From: an uncultured Prevotellaceae bacterium
Lineage (GTDB): Bacteria; Bacteroidota; Bacteroidia; Bacteroidales; Muribaculaceae
Assembly (NCBI GenBank): GCA_947302275.1
Contig: CAMYUW010000001.1
Location: 62,001-126,000 of the forward strand
DNA: 64,000 nt
Direction of reading: 5' to 3'
Below, one piece after another: positions 45,065 to 53,418 of this stretch. The notes below the pieces were generated by a model that saw only the letters and a list, made by a program, of their open reading frames with translations, was not told the origin of the DNA and ran no database searches. A program made the translations under genes and the position numbers. How positions within the stretch are numbered: position 1 is the first letter of the stretch; the number at the start of each line of letters is the position of its first letter.

Positions 45065-46015
45065 TTATTGCTGATTGAGGTACTTCAAGGCTTTCTTGCA
45101 GATGCCCTCATGACGCAGGATCATGTAGATCAACAGGATGTTGAGCACCACAATCTCAAAGGCGAAGTACAACCATGGAATATTGATGATTACTGCGATA
45201 AAGCAGGCAATAATGCGGGTATTGAAGGTGAGGATATTGGTGTATTTCATCAAGGGCAGACTGAGTTTGCGGAAGTAGTCACGGAAGTCCTGAGAAGGCA
45301 CGCCATCCTCGCCATAGCGTTTACTCAAAGCTGCACGCAGGCGCTGCATGTTGGGAGTCATGCGCTCCTGATTGCCAGTATAACCAAGATAGAAGAACAA
45401 GGGCACCTTGCTCCAGAATGCACCCCAATCCACTTGGCGATACTGCTCCCTGAGTTTGGATGTGCTATCAAGTTCACTACCCTGCTGTCCCTTGAGGAAG
45501 AACAGGTGGAACTGGCGATAATAATCGGCCATCGCAGCCTGCAAAGCATGGCTCAAGCCAGACACGATACCAAGTGCCCAAATCTGCCACTCGTGATTAT
45601 AGAAATAGTCACCTAACAGGCTGTCACCAAAGTCCAATTCCCTGAATACCAATGCAAAGCTAATGGCAGCGAACCAGAAATCACCGCTAACACCGTCAAG
45701 GATACGTCCCATGCGTGAATACTGCTGGGTGAGACGCGCCAACTGACCGTCAGCACTATCAAAGGTATCGGCCCAAGTGATAAGCAGCATTCCCACCCAA
45801 TTGAGCCAAGCAAGATGGGGCTGGTGGAAATACAACATGATGCCACCGGCAACACCCATGAAGATGCTGGCGATGGTAATCGCGTTAGGGCTTACGCCTA
45901 ACTTGGCAAAAAACTTGGCCCACAAGAAACCTAATGGACGATGAAAGTGCAGGTCAAACCACTCCTCGGTGTCTGACGACTTGAGCGATGCCTGATATTC
46001 TTCTTTTAATGTCAT
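45065..46015 (-). CDS. CDP-alcohol phosphatidyltransferase family protein
   Basis: A 316-residue membrane enzyme. The signature D-x2-DG-x2-AR-x8-G-x3-D-x3-D is complete in DSADGQLARLTQQYSRMGRI plus LDGVSGD near residue 95-120. About six membrane segments surround it. These enzymes join an alcohol or sugar-phosphate to a CDP-activated partner at the membrane. The N-terminal 45 residues contain WFDLHFHRPLGFLWAKFFAK, as in the larger uncharacterised Bacteroidota members. With an ATP-grasp gene 45 bases upstream and ino1 across the terminator, inositol-phosphate transfer to lipid is a reasonable guess, but a general phospholipid role is possible. Confidence 0.86.
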   Translation of the reverse strand: MTLKEEYQASLKSSDTEEWFDLHFHRPLGFLWAKFFAKLGVSPNAITIASIFMGVAGGIMLYFHQPHLAWLNWVGMLLITWADTFDSADGQLARLTQQYSRMGRILDGVSGDFWFAAISFALVFRELDFGDSLLGDYFYNHEWQIWALGIVSGLSHALQAAMADYYRQFHLFFLKGQQGSELDSTSKLREQYRQVDWGAFWSKVPLFFYLGYTGNQERMTPNMQRLRAALSKRYGEDGVPSQDFRDYFRKLSLPLMKYTNILTFNTRIIACFIAVIINIPWLYFAFEIVVLNILLIYMILRHEGICKKALKYLNQQ

Positions 46016-46060
46016 TGATACTTAATTTTCAATCGTGTGTCAAAAAGGGAAAAACTGAGA

Positions 46061-46930
46061 TTATAAGCCCAAATGTGCCTTGGCTTGTGCAAGGACAGCC
46101 TTGGCAATATGGGGAGCCGACTCGTTGCGGCAGGGCGCAAAACTGGGCCAGTCATTGAAATCGATGATGCGGATAGTGCCGTCAGGATCGACGATACAGT
46201 CACCACCATAGATGACTACGTTCAACTCATCGGCTGCGCGGGAGCAGATGTCTTTCAGGTCCTTGAGGTCGATGTCGATACCCTGACTGTGGCCATTCAC
46301 CTCTTCCCAGCCATACTTGCTGTGACCCTCATCAAAGGGATAGAACCAATAGAAGAATTGAGAACCCTTGACGCCATAGAACTTCACCAAGTCGCCCACC
46401 AGATGCACATTGATGACAGCACGAGTGATGCCACGATAGAAGTACTCCTGCAGCACCTCCTGAGCTTCTTCGGGATGTCGAACGTAACTCACGTCCTCCT
46501 TGTGCATAGCATGGAAATCACCGCGCTTGATCCAACAGGACTTAAAGCCAGCCTTCTTCAACTGGCCCTTGATGTTCTCGTTGGTGTTCACGATAAGGCT
46601 CTCGGGATAAGGAATACCGTTGCCCAAGAGGATGCGCGTCATGCGCTCACGTGTACAGTTCTCAATGCCATAGCCCGAGTTAATGACAAGTTTACCCTCG
46701 TCCTCAAGACGTTGCAACTTAGCGATGCTTTCACGTTCACGGCACATGGCAAGAACAACAGGCTCGGTAATTTCCTGCTTGTTGAATTGCTCTTCGCTGT
46801 AAACATTGACTTGGCAACCACGCTTGCGCAGTTGCTCTGCCACCAGATTGAAGATGGCCGTGTCGTTTCCGATATGGTTGGGCGAATAAGCCCCAGCGCG
46901 CATAACGCCCGCGATTGTGATGTCTGCCAT
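46061..46930 (-). CDS. ATP-grasp domain protein, possibly inositol/sugar kinase-like
   Basis: A 289-residue cytosolic ATP-grasp protein. Lysines and loop residues for ATP lie in FKSCWIKRGDFHAMHKEDV (near 130), VINVHLVGDLVKFYGVKG in the middle, and the metal-binding end is GTIRIIDFNDWPSFAPC. INSGYGIENCTRERMTRILL in the N-terminal third is reminiscent of inositol phosphate kinases of the ITPK type and of RimK-like ligases. It is the first gene of an operon with a CDP-alcohol transferase; ino1 lies close on the other strand. So phosphorylation of inositol or another polyol is a hypothesis; ligation of an amino acid is the alternative. Confidence 0.78.
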   Translation of the reverse strand: MADITIAGVMRAGAYSPNHIGNDTAIFNLVAEQLRKRGCQVNVYSEEQFNKQEITEPVVLAMCRERESIAKLQRLEDEGKLVINSGYGIENCTRERMTRILLGNGIPYPESLIVNTNENIKGQLKKAGFKSCWIKRGDFHAMHKEDVSYVRHPEEAQEVLQEYFYRGITRAVINVHLVGDLVKFYGVKGSQFFYWFYPFDEGHSKYGWEEVNGHSQGIDIDLKDLKDICSRAADELNVVIYGGDCIVDPDGTIRIIDFNDWPSFAPCRNESAPHIAKAVLAQAKAHLGL

Positions 46931-46986
46931 TATGATTTGACTATTAAATGATGGTTACGGGTAATGCAGCCCGCCCTAACGGGATG

Positions 46987-46994
46987 CAAAGATA
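46987..46994 (-). promoter_or_regulatory. Promoter -7 element for the ATP-grasp operon
   Basis: TATCTTTG on the minus strand, full match to TAnnTTTG, 57 bases before the ATP-grasp start. No good -33 box at the usual distance. It faces away from the tRNA-Ser promoter. Confidence 0.5.
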
Positions 46995-47085
46995 CAAAAA
47001 AATGGAATAGCCATAGCTAGAAGTCAAGAAAAAAGGCAATTGCGTCAAGTGACAATATTTTTTTTGAAGATTTTCTGCAAAAATG

Positions 47086-47116
47086 CTTGCAGGTATAAAA
47101 AAAAGCATTACCTTTG
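47086..47116 (+). promoter_or_regulatory. Promoter of tRNA-Ser
   Basis: CTTG at 47086-47089, a 19-base spacer and TACCTTTG at 47109-47116 on the plus strand. The -7 box matches fully, the -33 box in three of four bases. The tRNA begins 36 bases downstream. Confidence 0.65.
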
Positions 47117-47152
47117 CACTCGCTATTTGAAAATACTTTCAGCATAGCTCCC

Positions 47153-47239
47153 GGAGAGGTGGGTGAGTGGCTGAAACCAGCAGTTTGCTAAACTGCCGTA
47201 GGGGTAACTCTACCGCAAGTTCGAATCTTGTCCTCTCCG
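47153..47239 (+). tRNA. tRNA-Ser (anticodon GCT)
   Basis: A class II tRNA of 87 bases. The acceptor arms GGAGAGG (47153-47159) and CCTCTCC (47232-47238) pair fully, with discriminator G at 47239. The anticodon arm is CAGTTTGCTAAACTG with anticodon GCT, the long variable arm is GTAGGGGTAACTCTAC, and the T loop is TTCGAAT. The CCA end is not encoded. It reads AGC and AGU serine codons. Confidence 0.95.
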
Positions 47240-47245
47240 CCTTAG

Positions 47246-47277
47246 AACAACCGACCGCGCAAGTGGCCGGTTGTTTT
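47246..47277 (+). terminator. Terminator after tRNA-Ser
   Basis: AACAACCG.CC pairs with GG.CGGTTGTT (47246-47256 with 47265-47275, one A-C mismatch) around a short loop, followed by TT. It begins 7 bases after the tRNA. Confidence 0.75.
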
Positions 47278-47459
47278 GGTATTGGGGCGAAGCCTAATTT
47301 ACTCGAGCCCACCCCTATAACCAAGTAGTAACGCTTGCTATTGTTTGAATCCAGCACTTCTGGTTGGAGTCAGTACAGATTACAGAATGAGTGGCTGCTG
47401 AATAATTATCATATTATCACGGCAGCGGTGAGTTGGTGTGGAGATGCTAAGTCTGTAAC

Positions 47460-49424
47460 CTATTTGTCGGGCAATAGGCGGTTCTCGTTCATTCGCGACA
47501 TGTATTGTTGGATGATAGCCTTGAGTTGTTTCTCCATGGCCCCTTGCTCGGGCAGTTGTCCCACAAGGTTGTGCTTGAGCAGGACATCGGTCTTGAAACG
47601 ATAAACGGCCTTGGTCTTGGTGCCATCAAACTGCAGCATCAGATCACCCTTGATGAACTGATAGATGCCCGCATTGTAGTTGAATGCCCACGTCTGGGCA
47701 GGTGGCGTGGCCAGCAGGTCATCACCAAAGGCTAGGTATGGCTTGTCATAACCCAGCATATGCAGCAAGGTGGGAGTGATGTCGGTCTGCTGGGCGATGA
47801 CATCATCGCGCAGGCGTGGCTCTATGCTGCCGTCAGGGACAAAAAAGATGATGGGTATGCTGTACAGACCCAGGTCGGTCTTGTAAATATCGTGGGTCCG
47901 TTGGTTGGTGTGGTCGGCTACAATCACAAAGATAGTGTTCTCATACCAGGGTTGCCTGCTGGCCCTCATAAAGAATTTCCTCAATGCCATGTCGGTGTAG
48001 CGCACGCACTTGTGGATGGGCTGTCCACCCTCCTCGGGCAGGGAATCCCTGTAGCGCTCCGGTAGGTTGAAGGGATGATGCGACGTTGCAGTAAATGCAG
48101 TGGCCAGGAAGGGCTCATGCATCTCATTGATGCTGTCAAGCATGAATTGGAGGAAGGGCTCATCCCACACAGCCCATTCCCCGTCCCAGTCGTTCATACC
48201 GCCATACTTATCGCTCTGGCAATACTCGTCTAGGCCCAGATAGTGCTGATAACCGATGGTTTGGGCAAAGGCTTTGAAGCCCATCGAAAAGTTTCGTGCA
48301 CCGTGGAAGAAGGTGCTGCTGTAGCCCTCTCGGGCGAGCAGTCGCGGTAAGCCCTGGATGTCATTGAGCGTGGCGGGAGTTAGGACAAACGACTCGACCA
48401 TCATGGGCAGGCCGGTGAGCACCGACGGCATGGCATCCATGCTGACGCGTCCATTAGCGTAGCTGTACTTGTAGGTGAGCGAGCGAGGCACAAGGCTATC
48501 AATGAAAGGCATGTAGCCCTGATATTTGCCGCCGTCAAGCTCATGGTTGAATTCGCCAATGTATTCCTTGCCCATGCTCTCGACAATCAGGATCACTACA
48601 TTCTTGCCCTTATGGCTCAATGAATCCACCACAGGATGCCAGTGCACAGGGTCGTATGTCGCCTCCATCTGCTGTGGCGACATATAGTCGGGGGAGACAA
48701 AAGGTTTCTTGCCGATGCTTCGGATCATCGAGAACGGCGTGTTGAGCACCACGCTGGCCTCGATGGGACGGTTCACATACTCGTTAGCGTTGTTGATGGT
48801 CATGGGGCGCCGCGCCGACGTGAGGCTGCCGCGGATGCCGTTAATGGCCAGCGGAATCATCACCAGCAAGGCAATGGACTGCAAAATATAGTATTGACGA
48901 CGGCTGTGGTAAACATCGACACGAGGATGGGTGTAACAACGCCACAGTATCACCACTAGGGCTATAAACACCAGTACCAGGTACCAGTGGTTGAGTGCCT
49001 CCGTGAGCAGGATAGAAGTTATGTTGCCCTCGTTCGAAAATTCGCTGAAAACCGAGATAGTCGAGCGGCGTCCCGTAAACTGGAAAAAGACTGAATCAAT
49101 CAGGTTACTGGCTACCCCAACAGCATTGGTGACAACATAGAGCCACTTGAGGCCTCGATGAAATGCAGGACGTTCCTTGAGGTGCAACGGCAGCAGCATG
49201 AGCACCAGGTAGAGACTATTGACATAAAACAACGCCGATGTGTCAAACGCCAAACCTCCGCGCAGCTCGCTCCAAAACAGCGGCCATGACATGTAGGGCA
49301 TGAAAGTGGACCAATTCTCGACAAAGAATGCGACTCGCGAGAGCATGAAAACTATATAAACCACCAGCAGGTTGAGCATGGCGGCACCGATGTTGCTATG
49401 AATGATCTTTTTAATATCTATCAT
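47460..49424 (-). CDS. LTA synthase-like membrane phosphotransferase/sulfatase
   Basis: A 654-residue protein of the alkaline phosphatase superfamily. Five membrane helices fill residues 1-210 (for example AMLNLLVVYIVFMLSRVAFF), then the periplasmic domain starts with VVILIVESMGKEYIGEF near residue 280. ANGRVSMDAMPSVLTGLP holds the usual nucleophile region and VIVADHTNQ the metal ligands. Members of this group move phosphoglycerol or phosphoethanolamine groups onto envelope glycans or lipids. It is a single gene with an upstream promoter-like element at 49501 and lies near the inositol-lipid candidates, but no link is proven. Confidence 0.88.
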   Translation of the reverse strand: MIDIKKIIHSNIGAAMLNLLVVYIVFMLSRVAFFVENWSTFMPYMSWPLFWSELRGGLAFDTSALFYVNSLYLVLMLLPLHLKERPAFHRGLKWLYVVTNAVGVASNLIDSVFFQFTGRRSTISVFSEFSNEGNITSILLTEALNHWYLVLVFIALVVILWRCYTHPRVDVYHSRRQYYILQSIALLVMIPLAINGIRGSLTSARRPMTINNANEYVNRPIEASVVLNTPFSMIRSIGKKPFVSPDYMSPQQMEATYDPVHWHPVVDSLSHKGKNVVILIVESMGKEYIGEFNHELDGGKYQGYMPFIDSLVPRSLTYKYSYANGRVSMDAMPSVLTGLPMMVESFVLTPATLNDIQGLPRLLAREGYSSTFFHGARNFSMGFKAFAQTIGYQHYLGLDEYCQSDKYGGMNDWDGEWAVWDEPFLQFMLDSINEMHEPFLATAFTATSHHPFNLPERYRDSLPEEGGQPIHKCVRYTDMALRKFFMRASRQPWYENTIFVIVADHTNQRTHDIYKTDLGLYSIPIIFFVPDGSIEPRLRDDVIAQQTDITPTLLHMLGYDKPYLAFGDDLLATPPAQTWAFNYNAGIYQFIKGDLMLQFDGTKTKAVYRFKTDVLLKHNLVGQLPEQGAMEKQLKAIIQQYMSRMNENRLLPDK

Positions 49425-49500
49425 TTAAAATAGAGGTATTAGAGGGCTCAGATTTTTAGAACCCGTCAGTTCATGAGTAAAGTATCCTCGTTTGATGTTG

Positions 49501-49508
49501 CAAAAGTA
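49501..49508 (-). promoter_or_regulatory. Possible -7 element for the LTA-synthase-like gene
   Basis: TACTTTTG on the minus strand, 77 bases upstream of the start at 49424. No clear -33 box (ATTG at 49528-49525 is too close). Confidence 0.4.
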
Positions 49509-49773
49509 TGTCTTTTTCTCCACACAATCGATTGTTCGGTACAGTTTTTAGCATCTAGTAAAGCAATATCGAGGTGCAGGTTCAAACTAGCAAGTATATA
49601 ATTATCGATATTTTGTAGAACTCGCGTTTAGGTGTTGAGTCTGCCGTCTGAAGTCGGGATGACGGCGGTGCTTGCGCAATTAGCCTGTCATCCAATATCT
49701 TGCAACCTAGCCCTGCTGCCTTTGAACGAACATGTTGGCTTATCCATACTCACATTATTATTGTAAAGTTATT

Positions 49774-49794
49774 AAATCCAACAGAAAATGGAGA
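49774..49794 (+). repeat. 21-base sequence shared with 34299-34319 (copy 2)
   Basis: Identical over 21 bases to the copy upstream of pdxA, about 15.5 kb away. Here it contributes the left arm of the terminator-like hairpin. Confidence 0.7.
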
Positions 49795-49822
49795 TGCAGG
49801 ATTTTGCGTCTCCATTTTTCTG
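49781..49822 (-). terminator. Terminator of the leftward operon ending at 49877
   Basis: CAGAAAATGGAGATGCA pairs with TGCGTCTCCATTTTTCTG (one extra base, one G-T pair) around GGATTT. It lies 55 bases downstream of the stop of the CarboxypepD_reg-like gene. The A/T-rich stem base supplies T-runs in both directions. Confidence 0.75.
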
Positions 49823-49876
49823 ATGATTCGGGCAATCGGGCCTTATTTCATCTGGTTCGGGTTGCCTAAGTCTTTC

Positions 49877-50968
49877 TTAGTCGTTGAGGTCTTTCTTGAA
49901 GAGTTCATCAACCGCTGCCTTGAGGTTAGGAGCTAAGGGCGGGATGTGGTGAACCTGCTCCAGTCGTCGCAGCTCGTTGATGTCCATCTCAACCTCATTC
50001 TCCTTGCGTGTCTGCTTGAACTCTTTCTTGTCTATGTAATCGCGGCCGATGGTGAAAGTCTCCAGCAAAATGACATAGTCTTGATCAGTCCTCTCGAAAT
50101 GTCCCGACACGAGAATCTGTTTCATCACCAGGTCGTCGATGCGTGACTGTCCGTTCTCGTTGATGTTATAAAGCTCAAAATAGCCATGGTTGGTTGTATA
50201 TTCTTTCTTTTTCTGTTTTGGCATCTTGCCAGTCCTGGCAGCCTTGGCCGCGGCATTTGTCGCCTCGATGTGATCGTCATAAGTCCAAATGTCAAAGCTG
50301 GTAGTGCGCTGACCCGCCATCATATCATCATCGATATAGCCCAACACCGAAATGGTGTCGCTCACCACACGACGTCCTGATGGCTCCTCGGCAATGAACA
50401 GCGAGCCATTGTCTACTCTTTTTAGAATCTTTTTGTAACTTGTGGTCGTGTCGATGCGTGCCCACTTGTCGATATAGTGGCCCACGAGGGTGCTGAGGAG
50501 AAAACGTATAATGCCTTTACCTCTAGAAACGCTACGGGTTTTGGCCGAAATCTTCTGCTTGGCCAATTCATAGGTGTTGTCCACTACGCCAGCACGGAAG
50601 TACAATGGGCCCTCGTCACAGACATAGACGCATCGGTAATAAGTCTGCACATAGAGCAGTTCCTTGGGTTTGACTTCTAATTCGGACAATTGGAAATTCT
50701 CATCCTGCATCACCACCGTCATGCTGGGAATGGTATCAATATTGACATCCACCGGCTTGAAAGCCACATGGGAGAAGTATAGATGTTTCGTGCCTTTGGA
50801 ATCATCGAGCCAGCCATCGTTGTCGGTCGAGCCCACGAGGGCACCTTTCTCGTTGGTCACGCACACGGCAGCGATGGGCAGCCCATCGGTATCCACGACT
50901 TGAATGCGCTGTGCGTTGGCATTAACTGCGATGAGAAGACTCACCAACAGAACATGTAACTGTTTCAT
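49877..50968 (-). CDS. CarboxypepD_reg-like domain protein, function unknown
   Basis: A 363-residue exported protein with a signal peptide ending NANAQ at about residue 20. Residues 20-95 look like a carboxypeptidase-regulatory-like beta domain (QVVDTDGLPIAAVCVTNEKG followed by GSTDNDGW), as in many Bacteroidota envelope proteins. The rest, with many charged residues and FELYNINENGQSRIDD, is not recognised. It is the last gene of a run starting at manA or mltG and lies 55 bases after porQ. It may be a periplasmic or outer-membrane-linked protein tied to secretion, but that is only from position. Confidence 0.7.
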   Translation of the reverse strand: MKQLHVLLVSLLIAVNANAQRIQVVDTDGLPIAAVCVTNEKGALVGSTDNDGWLDDSKGTKHLYFSHVAFKPVDVNIDTIPSMTVVMQDENFQLSELEVKPKELLYVQTYYRCVYVCDEGPLYFRAGVVDNTYELAKQKISAKTRSVSRGKGIIRFLLSTLVGHYIDKWARIDTTTSYKKILKRVDNGSLFIAEEPSGRRVVSDTISVLGYIDDDMMAGQRTTSFDIWTYDDHIEATNAAAKAARTGKMPKQKKKEYTTNHGYFELYNINENGQSRIDDLVMKQILVSGHFERTDQDYVILLETFTIGRDYIDKKEFKQTRKENEVEMDINELRRLEQVHHIPPLAPNLKAAVDELFKKDLND

Positions 50969-51023
50969 ATCCTAGTATTTTGGTCAACAAAAAAGAGACG
51001 AAAGATTTCGTCTCTCAAAAATT

Positions 51024-52055
51024 TTACTTCAGTAGCTCACCAATGGACGTGGTGAAGTTGAACATGAAAGTGGTTGCGCCGGTGTGGGGGCGGGCAAAAG
51101 CAGCACCAAATCCAAAGGCTCTCACCTTCAAGCCACCGCCGATTGACAGTCCCGACATGAAGTCGCGCTTGTAGGTAGCCATGTCGGTACGGGTGCGGTA
51201 GTTGTAACCGATACCTAGATAGATGTTGTCGGTGGGCAACACATCGGCTGCAAAGACGAGGTGTCGCAAGAGGTTGCTGCCGAAAGAGTCTTTCTTGATC
51301 AGTCCACTGTTGGGGTTATTCACATCCTCGATCTTATAGTAGGGCGAGTTCCAGCGGGTAAGTTCGTAGGCCGTGAGGTGCAGACGAATGGGGGCATGAC
51401 CCAGCATCTTGCTGACACCCACCTGAATGTCCCAAGGCAGATTGTCCTTGTAGTCGTTGAACTTCTTCACTTGACCACCCAGATTCTTGGCCACCAGCGA
51501 TGCAGAGAATTCATGATCAGGATCGTAGTAGTTGATACCCAAGTCGGCAGCGACGGCTCCAGCGCTGTATTCCTCATATTTGGAATAGAGGTATTTCAAT
51601 GTTATACCGCCACGAAACCGTTCACTGATGTCGTGGCTATAGGTCAGGCTGAATGCTATGTCGCTGGCGCTGAAAGTGCCCGTTGGGGTGCCATCGACAG
51701 CAGCTCCCTGGATTTTGCCGTAGCCAAAGTACTGGATGCCCACAGCAACGGCACCATGCTCGCTGACGCCCTGGCCGTAACGCAGTCCGGCGAAATTGGT
51801 CTCACCGATGTAGCGCATGTAGTTGATTCCCACCTGATGGTCGAACTCGGGGCCCAGAAGCGCGGGGTTCTGCTCAACCAGGTTGATATCATCGTCAATG
51901 ATGGTGAGGTTGTGCCCGCCCAAGCCATAGACATGGCTTGACGAGGGGACACTGAGAAAATTATAGGCCGTGGTTTTAGGGCCATCATCTGCCATGGCAA
52001 ACAAAGCCACAGCACCCATGGCCATCAATATGAGGTGACGCAAATAGGTTGTCAT
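51024..52055 (-). CDS. porQ: Type IX secretion system protein PorQ-like
   Basis: A 343-residue outer membrane beta-barrel-type protein. Signal peptide about 1-22 (MAMGAVALFAMA), then TTAYNFLSVPSSSHVYGLGG and DDINLVEQNPALLGPEF, the N-terminal pattern of PorQ/PorV-type proteins. The end TGATTFMFNFTTSIGELLK is barrel-like. PorQ belongs to the type IX attachment complex that handles cargo with C-terminal sorting domains; three secreted proteins in the window carry such tails. It lies in a run with DUF2007, mltG and manA. Family is likely; confusion with PorV or other NPAL-motif barrels is possible. Confidence 0.82.
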   Translation of the reverse strand: MTTYLRHLILMAMGAVALFAMADDGPKTTAYNFLSVPSSSHVYGLGGHNLTIIDDDINLVEQNPALLGPEFDHQVGINYMRYIGETNFAGLRYGQGVSEHGAVAVGIQYFGYGKIQGAAVDGTPTGTFSASDIAFSLTYSHDISERFRGGITLKYLYSKYEEYSAGAVAADLGINYYDPDHEFSASLVAKNLGGQVKKFNDYKDNLPWDIQVGVSKMLGHAPIRLHLTAYELTRWNSPYYKIEDVNNPNSGLIKKDSFGSNLLRHLVFAADVLPTDNIYLGIGYNYRTRTDMATYKRDFMSGLSIGGGLKVRAFGFGAAFARPHTGATTFMFNFTTSIGELLK

Positions 52056-52111
52056 GTCGTTTCTCTCTTTATTATTTGATATAATAACGAGAAAATCCCA
52101 TTTTTAGTATA

Positions 52112-52348
52112 TCAGTCCTCGTTTGTATCAGATTCAATCTCTTCGGTCTCGCTGATGACCTTCTTGGCCAATTCAAGGTCACGTTCAAAGACGACGACCC
52201 TGACGGGAGCCATCCAAATGGCATTGGCTGTGCTGTCAACGATTACTCCTGCGGGGATTCCGCTGGCTTCAAGAGCACCCTTGACGATGTTTGCCTCGAT
52301 TGCATTAGGATACTTCTCAAGGACAACTATTTTCTCTTCATTTTCCAT
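52112..52348 (-). CDS. DUF2007 domain protein
   Basis: A 78-residue protein from the ATG at 52346-52348 (MENEEKIVVLEKYPNAIEAN); a longer frame to 52399 overlaps the mltG end and is unlikely. ALEASGIPAGVIVDSTANAI and VVVFERDLELAKKVIS are the core of the DUF2007 (putative signal-transducing) family, a small ferredoxin-like fold with no known activity. It sits 56 bases after mltG and 56 bases before porQ in the same direction. Confidence 0.85.
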   Translation of the reverse strand: MENEEKIVVLEKYPNAIEANIVKGALEASGIPAGVIVDSTANAIWMAPVRVVVFERDLELAKKVISETEEIESDTNED

Positions 52349-52404
52349 ATTTCTTGAATCTATTGATGGCCGTAACAGAGTTACGGCACAGATTAACAAT
52401 TTAT

Positions 52405-53412
52405 CTACTTGATGCCTCGGGAGTTGAGTGCCGCTTGGTAGCGGTGTGCATTGTCAAGATGGCTGGCGTAGTCACGGGTAAAGTCGTGATAACCGCTGAA
52501 GTCAGCACGAGCACACATATAGAGGTAGTCGTGCTGCGGGGCATCGAGCACTGCGTCGATGGTCGATTTCTCAGGCAGACGGATGGGACCGGGAGGCAAG
52601 CCGTTCACACGGTAGGTGTTGTATGGCGAGTTGATCTGGGTCATAGGGACCGTAATGCGCTTGATGGAGAAGTCGCCGATTGCAAATTTGACGGTGGGGT
52701 CGGCCTGGAGTCGCATGCCCTGCTGGTAACGGTTGAGGTAGAGGCGAGCCACCTTGCCGCGTTCGTCGGCCTTGCTGGTCTCTTCCTCGACAATCGATGC
52801 GATGGTAGCCACCTCATCGGGGGTGAGTCCGAGGCGCTCAGCCTTGGCCTTGCGCTCACTTGTCCAGAAATCGTTATAGTAGTCAAACATGCGGTCGAGC
52901 ATCTTCTCGGGCGAAATCGTCCAATAGAACTCGTAGGTATCGGGCATCAACAGGCATGCGATGGTCTGTGGGGTCTTACCGTACTTGGCGCAAACAGCGC
53001 TATCTTTCAAAGCCTTGCGCATCCCATCTGGGCCATCCATGAAGGTATCGCCCCATCGCTGGGTCCACTCATCGAGCGTGCGCACGTTGTTGAAGGTGAA
53101 GCGAATGCCATCCTGAACACCGTTCTTGATACGGCGGGCAGCGGTAAAGGGCGACATGCCTTGAGTGATGCGGAAAGCGCCCTCACGGTTCTCGACCTTG
53201 GCACCCATCAGTTTCATCATCGTAGCTACACGTTTACCAAAAGTAACGTCCACATTGGCCTGCACACTGTCGCTGATCATGTCGATGGTACTACCCTTTC
53301 GCACCTTGACCAGGCCTTCGGCAGGTGCTCCAATCAGGAGGTATGGAACAGTACAAGCCCCGAGAATAACAAGCAGTGCGGCCAAGGCGGCAATAATCCA
53401 TTTCTTTTTCAT
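52405..53412 (-). CDS. mltG: Endolytic murein transglycosylase
   Basis: A 335-residue MltG (YceG) protein. One N-terminal membrane helix (WIIAALAALLVILGACTVPY), a LysM-like part, then the catalytic region with TIASIVEEETSKADERGKVA (the Glu is in the EEE block, near residue 210) and VARLYLNRYQQGMRLQADPT. The C-terminal LPPGPIRLPEKSTIDAVL is a family signature. It cuts nascent peptidoglycan strands and limits glycan chain length. It starts 6 bases after the manA stop. Confidence 0.94.
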   Translation of the reverse strand: MKKKWIIAALAALLVILGACTVPYLLIGAPAEGLVKVRKGSTIDMISDSVQANVDVTFGKRVATMMKLMGAKVENREGAFRITQGMSPFTAARRIKNGVQDGIRFTFNNVRTLDEWTQRWGDTFMDGPDGMRKALKDSAVCAKYGKTPQTIACLLMPDTYEFYWTISPEKMLDRMFDYYNDFWTSERKAKAERLGLTPDEVATIASIVEEETSKADERGKVARLYLNRYQQGMRLQADPTVKFAIGDFSIKRITVPMTQINSPYNTYRVNGLPPGPIRLPEKSTIDAVLDAPQHDYLYMCARADFSGYHDFTRDYASHLDNAHRYQAALNSRGIK

Positions 53413-53418
53413 ATTCTG

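Larger units (their letters stand above)
49425..49876. other. 452-base intergenic region
   Basis: No credible gene. It holds a promoter-like element for the LTA-synthase-like gene at 49501-49508, a long hairpin at 49781-49822 that should end the leftward operon at 49877, and one copy of a 21-base repeat. The middle part (49560-49770) shows nothing I recognise. Confidence 0.55.

Noticed and set aside
46073..46951. Open frame of 292 codons on the plus strand
   Set aside because: Antisense shadow of the ATP-grasp gene, which has clear motifs.
47139..47357. Open frame of 72 codons on the minus strand
   Set aside because: Overlaps tRNA-Ser on the other strand; no coding features.
49700..49936. 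Possible small gene of 78 codons in the large gap
   Set aside because: It runs through the terminator hairpin and into the 3' end of the neighbouring gene, with no ribosome-binding site or recognisable domain.
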